Below the pieces are notes generated by a model. It searched no databases. It worked only from the letters and a program-made list of their open reading frames with translations, and was not told the DNA's origin. A program made the translations under genes and the position numbers. Shown here piece after piece: positions 31,808-44,022 of a stretch of 64,000 nt of DNA (position 1 is the first letter of the stretch; each line of letters opens with the position of its first letter). Source of the DNA: Stomoxys calcitrans (Eukaryota; Arthropoda; Insecta; Diptera; Muscidae); the NCBI RefSeq assembly GCF_963082655.1, contig NC_081552.1, positions 97,205,592 to 97,269,591 on the forward strand, given 5' to 3'.

Positions 31808-34116
31808 TTTTATACCCTCCACCATAAGATGGGGGGTATACTAATTTCGTCATTCTCATTGTAACTACTCGAAATATTCGTCTGAGACCCCATAAAGTAT
31901 ATATATTCTTGATCGTCGTGAAATTTTATGTCGTTCTAGCCATGTCCCTCCGTCTGTCCGTCCGTCCGTCCGTCCGTCCGTCCGTCCGTCCGTCTGTCTG
32001 TCGAAAGCACGCTAACTTCCGAAGGAGTAAAGCTAGCCGCTTGAAATTTTGCTCAAATACTTCTTATTAGTTTAGGTCGGTTTGTATTGTAAATAGGCCA
32101 TATCGGTCCATGTTTTGATATATGAACCGATCTTGGGTCTTGACTTCTTGAGCCTCTAGAGTGCACAATTCTTATCCGATTGGGATGAAATTTTGCACGA
32201 CGTGTTTCGTTATGATAATCAACAACTGTGCCAAGTATGGTTCAAATCGGTCCATAACCTCATATAGCTGCCATATAAACCGATCTGGGGTCTAGACTTC
32301 TAGAGCCTCTAGAGTGCGCAATTCTTATCCGATTGAAATGGAATTTTGCACGACGTGTTTTGTTACGATATCTAAAAACTGTAGCAAGTATGGCTCAAAT
32401 CGGTCCATAACCTTATATAGCTGTCATATAAACCGATCTTGGGTCTTGACTTCTTGAGCCTCTAAAGGGCGCAATTCTTATCCAATTTGAATGAATTTTG
32501 CACGTAGTATTTTGTTATGATATCCAACAACTGTGCCAAACATGGTTCAAATCGGTTCATAACCTGATATAGCTGTCATATAAACAGATCTTGGGACTTG
32601 ACTTCTTGAGCTTCTAGAGGGCGCAATTCCTATCCGATTTGGCTGAAATTTCGCAAGACGTTTTTATGCCCTCCACCATAAGATGGGTGGTATACTAATT
32701 TCGTCATTCTGATTGTAACTACTCGAAATATTCGTCTGAGACCCCATAAAGTATATATATTCTTGATCGTCGTGAAATTTTATGTCGATCTAGCCATGTC
32801 CGTCCGATAACTTCCGAAGGAGTAAAGCTAGCCGCTTGAAATTTTGCACAAATACTTCTTATTAGTGTAGGTCGGTTGGTATTGTAAATGGGTTATATCG
32901 GTTCATGTTTTTATATAGCTGCCATATAAACCGATCTTGGGTCTTGACTTCTTGAGCCTCTAGAGTGCGCAATTCTAATCCGATTGGGATGAAATTTGGC
33001 ACGACGTGTTTCGTTATTATATCCAACAACTGTGCCAAATATGGTTTAAATCGGTTCATAACCTTATATAGCTGTCATATAAACCGATCTTGGGTCTTGA
33101 CTTCTTGAGCCTCTAGAGGGCGCAATTCTTATCCGATTTGGCTGAAATTTCGCAAGACGTTTTTTTATTGTTACTTTCAACAACTGTGTCAAATAAAGTA
33201 CAAGTCGGTTCATAACCTGATATAGCTGCCATATAAACCGATCTGGGATCTTGACTTCTTGAGCCTCTAGAGGTCGCAATTATTATCAGATTTGCCTGAA
33301 ATTTTGTACGACGGATTCTTTCATGACCATCAACATACGTGTTTATTATGGTCTGAATCGGTCCATAGCCCGATACAGCTCCCATATAAATCGATCTCCA
33401 TATTTTACTTTTTGAGCTCACAAAGAGCGCAATTCTTATTCGAATTGGCAGACATTTTACACAGGTCTCCAGGTCTCGCTCTAATAGCAGAGCAAATCTT
33501 TTCTTATATCCTTTTTTTTTGCATAAGAAGAGATGCCGGGAAAAGAACTCGACAAATGCGATCCATGGTGGAGGGTATATAAGATTCGGCCCGGCCGAAC
33601 TTAGCACGCTTTTACTTGTTTATTGTTACTTTCAACAACTATGTCAAATAAAGTACAAGACGGTTTATAACCTGATATAGCTGCCATATAAACCGATCTG
33701 GAATCTTGACTACTTGAGCCTCTAGAGGTCGCAATTATTATCCGATTTACCTGAAATTTTGTACGACGGATTCTTTCATGACCATCAACATACGTGTTTA
33801 TTATGGTCTGAATCGGTCCATAGCCCGATGCAGCTTCCATATAAATCGATCTCTCTATTTTACTTCTTGAGCCTACAAAGGGCGCAATCCTTATTCGAAT
33901 TGGGTGACATTTTACACAGGTCTCCAACATAATATAATTTAATTGTGGTCCAAACCGGACCATATCTTGATATTGCTCTAATAACAGAGCAAATCTTTTC
34001 TTATATCCTTTTTTTTGCCTAAGAAGAGATGCCGGGAAAAGAACTCGACAAATGCGATCCATGGTGGAGGGTATATAAGATTCGGCCCGGCCGAACTTAG
34101 CACGCTTTTACTTGTT
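31808..34116 (+). mobile_element. HINE family A (outer copy) split by another HINE-A
   Basis: 5' part 31808-32660 and 3' part 33621-34116. The left part ends GCTGAAATTTCGCAAGACG plus T. The right part resumes TATTGTTACTTTCAACAAC, exactly continuing the monomer. It has an (GTCC)n tract and a perfect 3' palindrome, ending CTTGTT at 34116. Confidence 0.9.
32661..33620 (+). mobile_element. HINE family A (inner copy) nested in HINE-A
   Basis: Begins TTTTTATGCCCTCCACC and ends CTTGTT at 33620, both flanked by T from the host T run. Its own monomer at 33150-33175 contains the uninterrupted target (CAAGACG followed by Ts and ATTGTTAC). Its GTCC tract is reduced to almost nothing. Confidence 0.9.
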
Positions 34117-34309
34117 ATATATAAGATTTTGAATTATTAACACGAAAAATAGTTTTTTTGAGAAAGAGCTAAAACAAAATTTTTTCAGAAAAACAAATAG
34201 CACTTCTAAAAATCGTTTATTTACTTTTCATTAATATAATATTTTGACTGATATCAGCTTTATTCGCCAACTTTTGAGCGAAAACGACTTAATGTACGGA
34301 TATAAGGAG
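34117..34309. other. AT-rich spacer
   Basis: No repeat or gene recognised between the HINE-A end and the B2 monomers. Confidence 0.3.
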
Positions 34310-34645
34310 GCTTGAAACAACTCATTATTTCAAAATTCAATAAAATCGGGAAATAAATAAAGCTTTTTATGGGCTTCAGACACTTAATCGGCATATCGGT
34401 CTAAATGACAGCTATATCTAAATATCGTCCGATCTTTACAATATCTGGGTCGGATGGCGGGAGTCCTAAAACAACTCACTGATTCACATTTCAGTGAAAT
34501 CGGGTAATAACTAAAGCTTTTATATGCGTCAGACCCATAGGCATATCGTCTATATGACAGCTATATCTAAATATAGTCCGATCTGAACCAAATTTTGATC
34601 GGATTTCAAGAGGCTTAAAATTACTCACTATTTTAAGCTCATACT
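34310..34645 (-). mobile_element. HINE B2 monomers, left arm
   Basis: Two units with CATATCGGTCTAAATGACAGC and AACAACTCACTGATTC in the minus orientation. They face the block at 34660, forming a head-to-head arrangement. Confidence 0.65.
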
Positions 34646-34659
34646 CAGTTCATCCGTTT

Positions 34660-35637
34660 CTTGTAATCACTCTACAGCCTTTAAAAATTTAGATGTTGAG
34701 GTAAATTTTGGCACAGACTTTTTGATGCGCGCTGGTTAAGTTCTTGACCGGGCCAAATTGGACGATATTTGGATATATCTGTTCCGATCTCGCTGAAATT
34801 TAAAACAGCGAGCATTTTCAGGCCTCCCGAAATCTGACCCAAATATGTTTAGATATAGCTGCCATATAGACCGATAATTGATCTGAAGCCCATAAAAGCT
34901 TTATTTATTTATTTAGATATAGCTGCCATAAGACCGATCTGCCGATTTAGGGTCTGAAGCCCGTAAATGCTTTATTTGTTAATCGATTTCGCTGAAATTT
35001 AAAACAGTGGATTATTTAAAGCCTCCCGACATCTGATTTAAATATGGATTATATAGGACTATATTTAGATATAGCTGCCATATAGACCGATCTTTCGAGA
35101 AAGGGTCTGAAGCCCATAAAATCCGATTTCGCTGAAATTTGAATCAGTTATATTTAGATATAGCTGTCATATATACCGATGTGCCTATTTAGGGTCTGGA
35201 GCCAATAAAAGTTTAACTATTACCCGATATCGTTGAAATTTGAAACACTGAGTTCCTTTAAGCCTCCCGAAATTCGACCTAAGTAAGGATAAGATCGGAC
35301 TATATTTAGATATAGCTGTCATATAGACGATATGCCGATTTATGGTCTGAGGCACATAAAAGCTTTAGCTATTACCCGATTTCACTGAAATGTGAATCAG
35401 TGAGTTGTTTTAAGACTCAAACCATCTGACCCAGATATTGTGAAGATCGAACGATATTTAGATATAGCTGTCATATATACCGATATGCTGATTAAGGGTC
35501 TGAAGGCTAAATATGAATCAATTCAGACTATACAGATATAGCTGTCATATAGACCGATCTTCTAATTTTGGGTCTTAATCTCTCTTAAAAAGCGGGTTCT
35601 TGCCTGATTTCGCTGAAACTGGTATTTGTATATGAGA
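34660..35637 (+). mobile_element. HINE B2 array, right arm
   Basis: Starts in the region just after the missing GTCC tract (ATCACTCTACAGCC). The GATATAGCT phrase then recurs at 34852, 34916, 35068, 35157, 35309 and 35461, giving 152-bp steps apart from two deleted units. It ends at GAGACTAGCTGACCCGG, where family C begins. Confidence 0.7.
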
Positions 35638-37197
35638 CTAGCTGACCCGGGCCGGCTGCGCTGCGCCTTATTTTACCTTATATGGAACAAAAGTTTCATT
35701 AGAATATTTATTTTCGACAATAAAAGGTCTTTTAGTGAAATACCGTGCTAACTTGACTAACAGTTTAACAATATAAGTACCTTTATCTGAATCCCATATG
35801 ATCTTTATTGGTATACGAACTTAAGCTTGGATGTAAGGTGTACTCCATTCTTAAAATACTTCATTTCAGCCCGATATTCTCATGATGTCTGATTTAGTGG
35901 TGTTTTCGGGGGAGAGGTGGTCCCCCAGATACTTGGCCCTGAAAAATATCAGCATCCTGCTCTTCTCTCAAATACCATTTATTTAAACCCCATACTGCAA
36001 TTAGCTTAAGAGGAGTTTATAGGATGAGGCGTCCCCCAAACACATGGCCCCAAAATAGGCTATCAAATTGGTTTTCTAATCTCAAATACCTTAAATTTGA
36101 CCCACATATTGGCATGGTCGAAAAATATTTTTCCCTTTGGGGGTGTTTTGGGAAAGGCGTGATGCCCTAAATACATGGTCCTACATTTGGATATCAAATT
36201 CGTATACTAATCCCAAATACCTTTTTTTTAGCCCCATATTGCGATGGTCAGTAAAAAATTGCTGTTTGTGGTGTATTTTGGGAAAGGGGTAGACCCCAGA
36301 AAATTGGTCCCGAAATTGGGTATCAATTCTTGATCTACCCCCAATACCTTTCATTTAAGCTACACATTGACATGGTCGGTAAATATGCTCGATTTAGGGG
36401 TGTTTTGGGGATTGTGGTGGTCCCCCAAATTCTAAATCCTGAAAATATATCAGCAACATGTTTTATTCTCGTATAACTATATATCATTTATTTGAACCCC
36501 ATATTGCGATTGGCCTCAAAATTGGATATCAAATTCGATTTCTAATCTCATTTAAACTCCTTATTGCAAAAGTCTGCAAATATTTCCGGTTTGGGGTATT
36601 GGCCCTAAAAACTATGAATATTTAGTTCCACTCTCTTTAAGACCCAAATTGTCTTGGTGAGCAAATACGTCCTATTTGGTGGTTGTTATTGTGGTGTGAC
36701 ATCCCCTAGAAAGTTGGTCCCTAATGTTTATATAAGCCTAATGAGCCCCATATTTCCATAGTCGGCAAACATGACCGGCTTGGGGGGTGTTTTGGGGGAT
36801 GGACGGCCACTCAGTGAGTTGGCCTTGAAAATATATATCGGATTCGTGTTCTTTTAAAAACAATCTAGTTTGAGCCTCATATTGCAAAAGTCAGCAAATA
36901 CTTACTATTTGGGTTGAGTTGTGGGGGTGGGGTTTCCCCATAGACACTTTTCCCGAACATTGATATTAGATTCGTGCTTTATTTCCAAAGACCTTTCATT
37001 TAAGCCCCATATTGGTATGGTTGTAAATTTGTGCCCTTTGGGGGATGTTTTTGGGGTAAGGCGGCCCCATTTTCACCACGGGATCATTATGCACCATCTG
37101 TGAAAATTTCAAGAAAATCGGTTCAGCCGTTTCTGAGTTTATAAGGAACACACAAACATACAAACAAACAAACAAATCTACAAACAAAGACAAATTG
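35638..37197 (+). repeat. Family C copy, start to ACAAAC end
   Basis: A near-complete copy. It starts CTAGCTGACCCGGGCCGG, passes the mariner empty site (CATATGATCTTTATTGG at about 35797), and runs through about ten units. It ends GTTCAGCCGTTTCTGAG, ACAAACAAACAAACAAATC and a T run. Confidence 0.75.
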
Positions 37198-40060
37198 ATT
37201 TTTATACCCAACACCGAAGGATGGAGTATACTCATTTTGTCATTCCGTTTGCAACACATCGAAATATCCATTTCCGACCCTATAAAGTATATATATTCTT
37301 GATCAGCGTAAAAATCTAAGACGATCTAGACATGTCCGTCCGTCTGTCCGTCTGTCTGTTGAAATCACGCTACAGTCTTTAAACAAGTAAAAGCGTGCTA
37401 AGTTCGGCCGGGCCGAATCTTATATACCCTCCACCATGGATCGCGTTTGTCAAGTTCTTTTCCCGGCATCTCTTCTTAGGCAAAAAAGGATATAAGAAAA
37501 GAGTTGCTCTGCTATTAAAACGATATCAAGATATGGTCCTGTTCGGACCACAATTAAATTATATGTTGGAGACCTGTGTAAAATTTCAGCCAATTCGTAT
37601 AAGAATTGCGCCCATTGGGGCTCACGAAGTAAAATAGAGAGAACGATTTATATGGGATCTGTATCGGGCTATAGACCGATTCAGACCATAATAAACACGT
37701 TTGTTGATGGTCATGAGAGGATCCATCGTACAAAATTTCAGGCATATCGGATAATAATTGCGACCTCTAGGGGTCAAGAAGTCAAGATCCCAGATCGGTT
37801 TATATAGCAGCTATATCAGGTTATGAACCGATTTGAACTTTATTTGACACAGTTGTTGAAAGTAAAAATAAAATACGTCGTGCAAAATTTCAGCCAAATC
37901 GGATAGGAATTGCGCCCTCTAGAAGCTCAAGAAGTCAAATCCCCAGATCTGTTTATATGACAGCTATACCAGGTTATGGACCGATTTCAACCATACTTGG
38001 CACAGTTGTTGGATATTATAACGAAATACTTCGTGCAAAAATTCATTCAAATCGGATAAGAATTGTGCCCTCTAGAGGCTCAAGAAGTCAAGACCCAAGA
38101 TCGGTTTATATGGCAGCTATATCAGGTTATGGACCGATTTAAGCCATACTTGGCACAGTTGTTGGGTATCATAACAAAACACGTCGTGCGAAAATCCATT
38201 CCATTCGGATAAGAATTGCGCCCTCAAGAGGCTCAAGAAGTCAAGACCCAAGATCGGTTTATATGGCAGCTATATCAGGTTATGGACCGATTTGAATCAT
38301 ACTTAACACAGTTGTTGGATATAATAACAAAACACGTCGTGCAAAATTTCATTTCAATCGGATAAGAATTGCGCACTCTAGAGGCTCAAGAAGTCAAGAC
38401 CCAAGATCGGTTTATATGGCAGCTATATCAAAACATGGACCGATATGGCCCATTTACAATACCAACCGACCTACACTAATAAGAAGTATTTGTGCAAAAT
38501 TTCAAGCGGCTAGCTTTACTCCTTCGGAAGTTAGCGTGCTTTCGACAGACAGACGGACGGACGGACGGACGGACGGACAGACGGACGGACATGGCTAGAT
38601 CGACATAAAATTTCACGACGATCAAGAATATATATACTTTATGGGGTCTCAGATGAATATTTCGAGTAGTTACAAACAGAATGACGAAATTAGTATACCC
38701 CCCATCTTATGGTGGAGGGTATAAAAAAGAGATATTGAGCTGAAATTTTGCACAGATTCTTTTTTTGTCCATAAGCAGGTTAGGTTCGAAGATGGGCTAT
38801 ATCGGACTATATCTTGATATAGCCCCCATATAGACCGATCCGCCGATTTAGGGCCTTAGGCCCATAAAAGCCACATTTATCATCCGATTTTGCTAAAATT
38901 TGGGGCAGTGAGTTGTGTTAGGCCCTTCGACATCCTTCGTCATTTTGGCTCAGATCAGTCCAGATTTGGATATAGCTGCCATGTAGACCGATCCTCCGAT
39001 TTAGGGTCTAAGGCCCATAAAAGCCACATTTTTTATCCGATTTCGCTGAAATTCGGGACAGTGAGTTGTGTAAAGCCCATTCATCGTTAATTTGGCTTAG
39101 ATCGGTCCAGATTTGGATATAGCTGCCATATAGACCGATCCTCCGATTTAAGGTGCTAGGCCCATAAAAGGCACATTTATTGTCCGATTTTGCTGAAATT
39201 TGGAACAGTGAGTTGTGTTAGTCACTTCGACATCTTTCTTCAATTTGGTCCAGATCGGTTCAGATTTGGATATAGCTGTCATATAGACCGATTTCTTGAT
39301 TTATGGTTTTGGGCCCATAAAATGCTCATTTATTGTCCGATGTCGCCGAAATTCGGGACAGTGAGTTAAGTTAAGCCCCTTGACATACTTCTGCAATATC
39401 GCACAGATCGGTCCAGATTTAGATATAGCTGCCATATAGACCGATATCTAGGTTTTAGGTTTTGGGGCCATAAAATACGCATTTATTGTCCGATGTCGCT
39501 GAAATTTGAGACAGTGAGTTTGGTTAGGCTCTTCGACGTCCTTCCTTAATTTTGCCCAGATCGGTGCAGATTTGAATATAGCTGGCATATAGACCGATCT
39601 CTCGACTTAAGGTTTTGGGCCCATAAAAGCGACATTAATAGTCCGATTTCGCTGACATTTGGGACAGTGCTTTGCGTTAGGCTCTTCGACATGTTTATGC
39701 AACTTGACCCAAATCGGTCCCGATTTGGATATAGCTGCCATGTAGACTGATATCTCGATTTAATGTCTTGGCCCCATAAAAGGCGCATTTATAATCCGAT
39801 TTCACTGAAATTTGGCACAGTGACTTATGTTAGGCGTTTCGACATCCGTGTCGTATATAGTTCAGATCGGTTTCTTTTTAGATATAGCTAATGTACTTAT
39901 TAGTATTTGGTCCAAATCGGAACATATTTGGATATAACTCATATGGGATATAAGGTATAAAATTTTCACCGAATTTTGATGAAAGGTGGTTTACATATAT
40001 ACACGAGGTGGTTGGTATCCAAAGTTCGGCCCGGCCGAACTTAACGCCTTTTTACTTGTT
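37198..40060 (+). mobile_element. HINE family B (outer copy) split by a HINE-A
   Basis: 5' part 37198-37382: TTTTATACCCAACACCG, then GTATATATATTCTTGATC and a short GTCC tract. 3' part 38728-40060: GAGATATTGAGCTG, about seven monomers, the palindrome and CTTGTT. Joined, they give a normal B copy of about 1.5 kb. The break lies in ACAGTCTTTAAA. Confidence 0.9.
37383..38727 (-). mobile_element. HINE family A (inner copy) nested antisense in HINE-B
   Basis: Opens ACAAGTAAAAGCGTGC with the perfect palindrome and ends GGTGGAGGGTATAAAA. Five monomers start at 37792, 37945, 38098, 38251 and 38404, exactly 153 bp apart. A GGAC tract lies at about 38550-38590. Confidence 0.92.
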
Positions 40061-40429
40061 TCATCATAAATACCCATCACATATTGTTGTGACTGGTCTA
40101 AATATATGTTTGGTAGGTCTTAGGGTGGGGCGGCCCCCCTAGGCACCCCATTCGAAATTTGGATACCAAATTTTTATTTTTAGGGTACTGTATGAGAGCA
40201 CACAAAATTTCGCTTAAATCGCACTACACATCTCCGAGATCTGGCGTTGCTGAAAATTTGTTTATGGAGGAGGGTCCGCCCCCCCCAGATATCAAAAAAT
40301 GTACCCTATTTTCACCACGGGATCATTATGCACCACCTGTGAAAATTTCAAGAAAATCGGTTCAGCCGTTTTGAGTCTATTAGGAACACACAAACAAACA
40401 AACACAAATTGATTTTTATGTATAAGATA
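40061..40429 (+). mobile_element. Family C fragment
   Basis: Begins TCATCATAAATACCCATC, contains GATCTGGCGTTGCTGAAAA and ends TTTTGAGTCTATTAGGAAC, ACAAACAAACAC and TTATGTATAAG. Confidence 0.65.
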
Positions 40430-40583
40430 TCGGGACCTGAATAAAACATGATCGAGACCGGACCCTATTTAGATATAACTATGGACATAGTAGTGGAGTT
40501 ATAATATAATGGGATGATTATTATATACTTGGTGGTGGGTATCCAAGGTTTGCACGGCCGAACTTAAGACGTTTTTACTTGTT
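40430..40583 (+). mobile_element. HINE B2, 3' terminal piece
   Basis: Only the last 150 bp: CCTATTTAGATATAACTATG, GGTGGTGGGTATCC, a damaged palindrome (TTTGCACGGCCGAAC) and a tail to CTTGTT. Same 3' end as 63346-63645. Confidence 0.7.
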
Positions 40584-40930
40584 TTTTCTATAATTAAGAA
40601 ATGTTTTGATGCTAAGCTCTCCTTCATATGAAATTTGTTAAGACGCGAATACATAATACACGATATCTTCACACTTTTCTCTGTGTCTTCTGGATGTTAA
40701 GGTGGAGTTACATACTACGGGCATTAAAAATGCAACTCTGCTAACAATTCACACAAAAGGTAAGTGCAAAAGTTAAACAAATTTCAACTTTGACGCCTAA
40801 AAGCATTGCCTCGAAGTCAATCGTCAAAGTTGAACTTTAGCGCTTCGCTTTTGTGGGAGTTTGTAACTCCACCACTACTAATTTCTCTATTTCTTTCGAC
40901 ACATTCGACGACTGAACGTCAATCAATGTG
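40584..40930. other. Spacer with a MITE candidate
   Basis: AT-rich DNA with no gene. It contains the inverted-repeat element at 40701-40873. Confidence 0.4.
40701..40873. mobile_element. MITE candidate with GGTGGAGTTACA ends
   Basis: Left GGTGGAGTTACA (40701) and right TGTAACTCCACC (ending 40873) are perfect 12-bp inverted repeats. A second inverted pair, TTCAACTTTGACG/CGTCAAAGTTGAA, lies inside. There is no ORF, and the target duplication is not clear. Confidence 0.6.
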
Positions 40931-42629
40931 TTTTTATAGCCACTACCGAAGGATGGGGGTATATTCATTGTGTCATTCCGTTTGCAACACATCCAAATAT
41001 CCATATCCGACCCTATAAAGTGTATATATTTTTGATCGGCGTAAAAGTCTAAGACGATCTAGCCATGTCCGTCCGTCTGTCTGTTGAAATCACGCTGGAG
41101 TCTTAAATCAGCAAGGAAAGGCAAAAGTATAATACCCTTCAACTACCCTATAAGTACAAAGTGGGAGCTAAATTCTAAATTGTGTAAAATTTTGTCAACA
41201 TGCAGTGGCTCTAGCAATGAAAATCGGGCGGTATACATAAATTGCAGCTATATCTAAATCTGAAACGATTTCTATGAAATTTACCAGTAATGTTGGGTCA
41301 TAAGACGTTCCTTTCTGCCAAATTTCGAGAGAATCGGTTTACAAATTACCACATTATTGCAATATTAGGCGGAATCAGACGAACATATATATGGGAGCTA
41401 TATCCAAATCTGAACCGATTTTTTCGAATTTCAATAGGTTTCTTCTATAGGCCAAAAACATGCATGTGCCAAATTTCAGCGATCGGACGAAAATTGCGAC
41501 CTGTAATTTGTAAATAACAGAGGACAAAGCTAAATCGAATCTGAAAGTTATTTTCAGTCGATCGGTATAATTATCAATGCGTCTATCTCTCTTCCTTCTG
41601 GGTGTTACAAACAAAGGCACTTAGTTATAATACCATGAGCCAAAGTGGGGGTGTAAAAATAGCGATATTGAGCTGAAACTTTGCATAGATCCTTTTTTAT
41701 GCCGATTTAAGGTCGTAGGCCCATAAAAGCCCATAATCAAATGTTGCTAATATTTGAGACAGTGAGTTGAGTTAGGCCACTCGACATCCTTCTTCAGTTT
41801 GGCCCAGATCGGTCCAGATTTGGATATAGTTGCCATCTAGACCGATGTCTCGATTTAAGGTTTTGGGTCAAGAAAGGGAGCATTTATTGTCCGATTTCGT
41901 TGAAATTTGGGACAGTGAGTTGTATTAGAACCTTCGATATATTTTTTCAATTTGGTCCAGATTTGGATATAGCTGCTGTATAGTCCGATCTCTCGATTTA
42001 AGGACTTGGGCCCATAAAAGACAAATTGTTTTGCCCCTCGAATCCTTCTTGAAGATGGCCCAGATCTGTCCAGATTTGGATATTGAATCAAAATTGAGCA
42101 GCTACTTGTACAATATTTATTAGACTACTCAATGTCCGTGCCGAATTTGGACTTGGGCCCATAAAAGGCAAATGGTTTTGTCCGAGTTCGATGACATTAC
42201 GGACAGGGAGTTATGTTAGCCCCTCGATATACTTCTTGAAGATGGCGCAAATCGGTCAAAATGTGGACATAGCTGCCAGATAGACCGGTCCCTCGATTAG
42301 AGATCTTGGTCTCATAAAAGGTGCATTTATTATCCGATTTCACTGAAATTTGACTCAGTGACTTATATAAGGCTTTTCGGCGTCCATGTCCTATATGGTT
42401 CAGAACTGTCTATATTTGGATATAGCTGTCAATGAGACCAATATTGATTCATAATTGAACAGTTACTTGTATTTATTAGACAACTCAATGTCCGTGCCGA
42501 GTTTGGTCCAGACCATAATTGGATATAGTTGCTATGGGTGCATACATAATGCATATTTCACCGGATTACAACGAAAGGTGGTTCACATCTACACTCGAGG
42601 TGGTGGGTATCCAAAGCTCGGCCCGGCGG
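40931..42629 (+). mobile_element. HINE family B (outer copy) split by a HINE-D
   Basis: 5' part 40931-41108 (TTTTTATAGCCACTACCG, then TATATATTTTTGATCG). 3' part 41658-42629 (GCGATATTGAGCTG, six diverged monomers, GGTGGTGGGTATCC). The copy stops inside its palindrome (TCGGCCCGGCGG) where retrotransposon sequence begins, so its tail is missing. Confidence 0.8.
41109..41657 (-). mobile_element. HINE family D copy nested in HINE-B
   Basis: Starts near AGCAAGGAAAGGCAAAAG with TATAATACCCTTCAAC and ends AATACCATGAGCC...GGGGGTGTAAAAA. It has two monomers with ATATGGGAGCTATATCC, so it keeps the HINE plan, but its ends differ from A and B. The 3' palindrome is lost here. Confidence 0.6.
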
Positions 42630-43530
42630 TTCGTCACCATTGAGTGGAGCGAACGTCTTTTCTTTCGCTCCACGAAGAAAAAATTCCGTATCTCGGAATA
42701 GGTCCCATTACGAAAACTTTTAAAACCTTTCAGGGGTATGCTCAAAATGGACTCCAAAGATCCAACAGCTGCGGTGGTGGCAGCACACCGTAACATCCCG
42801 GCGATCACGGAATGCGTGAGGTGGTGTGGTGCTAACGCGAAGACGTCGAGTGTGAACATTTTTACGGACAGTAAAATGGCCATAAGGGCAATAAGAACCA
42901 GGAGGTTAAGGTCACGAACAGTCTTGCAGTGTAAGAAGGAGAGTAACGACTTTTCTGAGGATGACATAATCCCTATCGATTGGATGCCGGTCCTTAACGG
43001 AGTAGGTGGGCATGAGAAGTCATTGAAGGCCAGATGACTACCTTCAAAAAACTTAGTTAACCCAAAGCCTTTGGGGTCGACGCAGTCCGAGTAAGGCCGT
43101 GGGCAAAGAATGCGCGCAACCCTGGACGGCAAAAATCCTATGGGGTGATCCGGATCGTGAGAAGAACAGGCTATTACTGAAATGATGTACGAAAGAGGTT
43201 ACTATAGCGTATTATAACGGGACACATTGGACTACGAGCTCACTTATGCAAAATCGGTGCGGCAAGTGGTACCTTGTGTAGGGCATATGGGGAATAGATG
43301 AGACGTTGGAGCATTTACAATTGTAATTGCCCGGGTTTCGCGGCTAAAAGACACCGGTGTTTAGGTGGGGACACAATGCCGGACATGAACTAACTTAGGG
43401 AAGTAATATGAAAAACAATTAAGGATTTTGTAAGAATTCCTAACTTAAAAATTTTTTTATGTTAATTTTTAGTTTTTAGAGCGCACAACAAGCCGATTAC
43501 TGTCTTAGATGTATGTTTAGGTTAAGACTT
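42630..43530 (+). pseudogene. RNase H and C-terminal part of a non-LTR retrotransposon
   Basis: A frame from 42738 to 43037 contains 'FTDSKMAIRAI', the third conserved block of RNase H around an active-site aspartate, followed 40 residues later by 'NGVGGHEKS', matching the block with the last active-site residue. Downstream, across frame breaks, a cysteine/histidine stretch near 43295-43345 matches the 27641-28010 copy. The 3' untranslated part ends near 43530. It would degrade RNA in RNA-DNA hybrids during target-primed reverse transcription. The element is 5' truncated, with no RT or endonuclease. Confidence 0.7.
42644..42673. repeat. Hairpin GTGGAGCGAA / TTCGCTCCAC
   Basis: A perfect 10-bp stem with an intervening loop of about 9 nt at the left edge of the retrotransposon fragment. 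Its role is unknown. Confidence 0.7.
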
Positions 43531-43850
43531 TTTGAAGTGCAATAGGCTATATAATTTATTGATATCGATGGGAGGGCGGACCCTTCCCCTTTTCCTAAAA
43601 ATACGACCCCAAAATAAAAGTGAACCGATCGGGACAACATGGTATTCAAATGCAAGGTATTAAGGAGTAGACTACGAATTTCATATTAAAAATTGGATCC
43701 AAATAATTGGGGGTTGCCCCGACCCTAAAACTCCCTAAAATGGGTTTATTGGACGATAATGACAATAAAGGACTCGAATGAAATGTATTCGGATAAAGAT
43801 TACGAAAATGGTCAGGAAGGAGGAAAAGACTTTTTACTTTACTTTAATTG
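43531..43850 (-). mobile_element. Family C fragment
   Basis: Reads in reverse as family C (ATTTATTGATATCGATGGG, CCCTAAAAATACGACCCC). The same retrotransposon/family C junction is found reversed near 27640. Confidence 0.65.
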
Positions 43851-44022
43851 GCTATGACAGAATATTTCTTCCACTAGCCGAACGTAGAATAGCGTTCCAA
43901 GCGCCTCGATCTTCTGCGCTCATTCTAAAATCTCAGACACCCAGTTTCGAGGTGTCTCCTCCAACTTCATCTTTCCATCGGGCTTTTGGTCTTCCCGGTT
44001 TGCGTGTACCACCGTGTTTGCC

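Noticed and set aside
42566..43132. 188-codon minus-strand frame
   Set aside because: Antisense to the RNase H fragment and partly in HINE-B. The plus frame carries the recognisable motifs.
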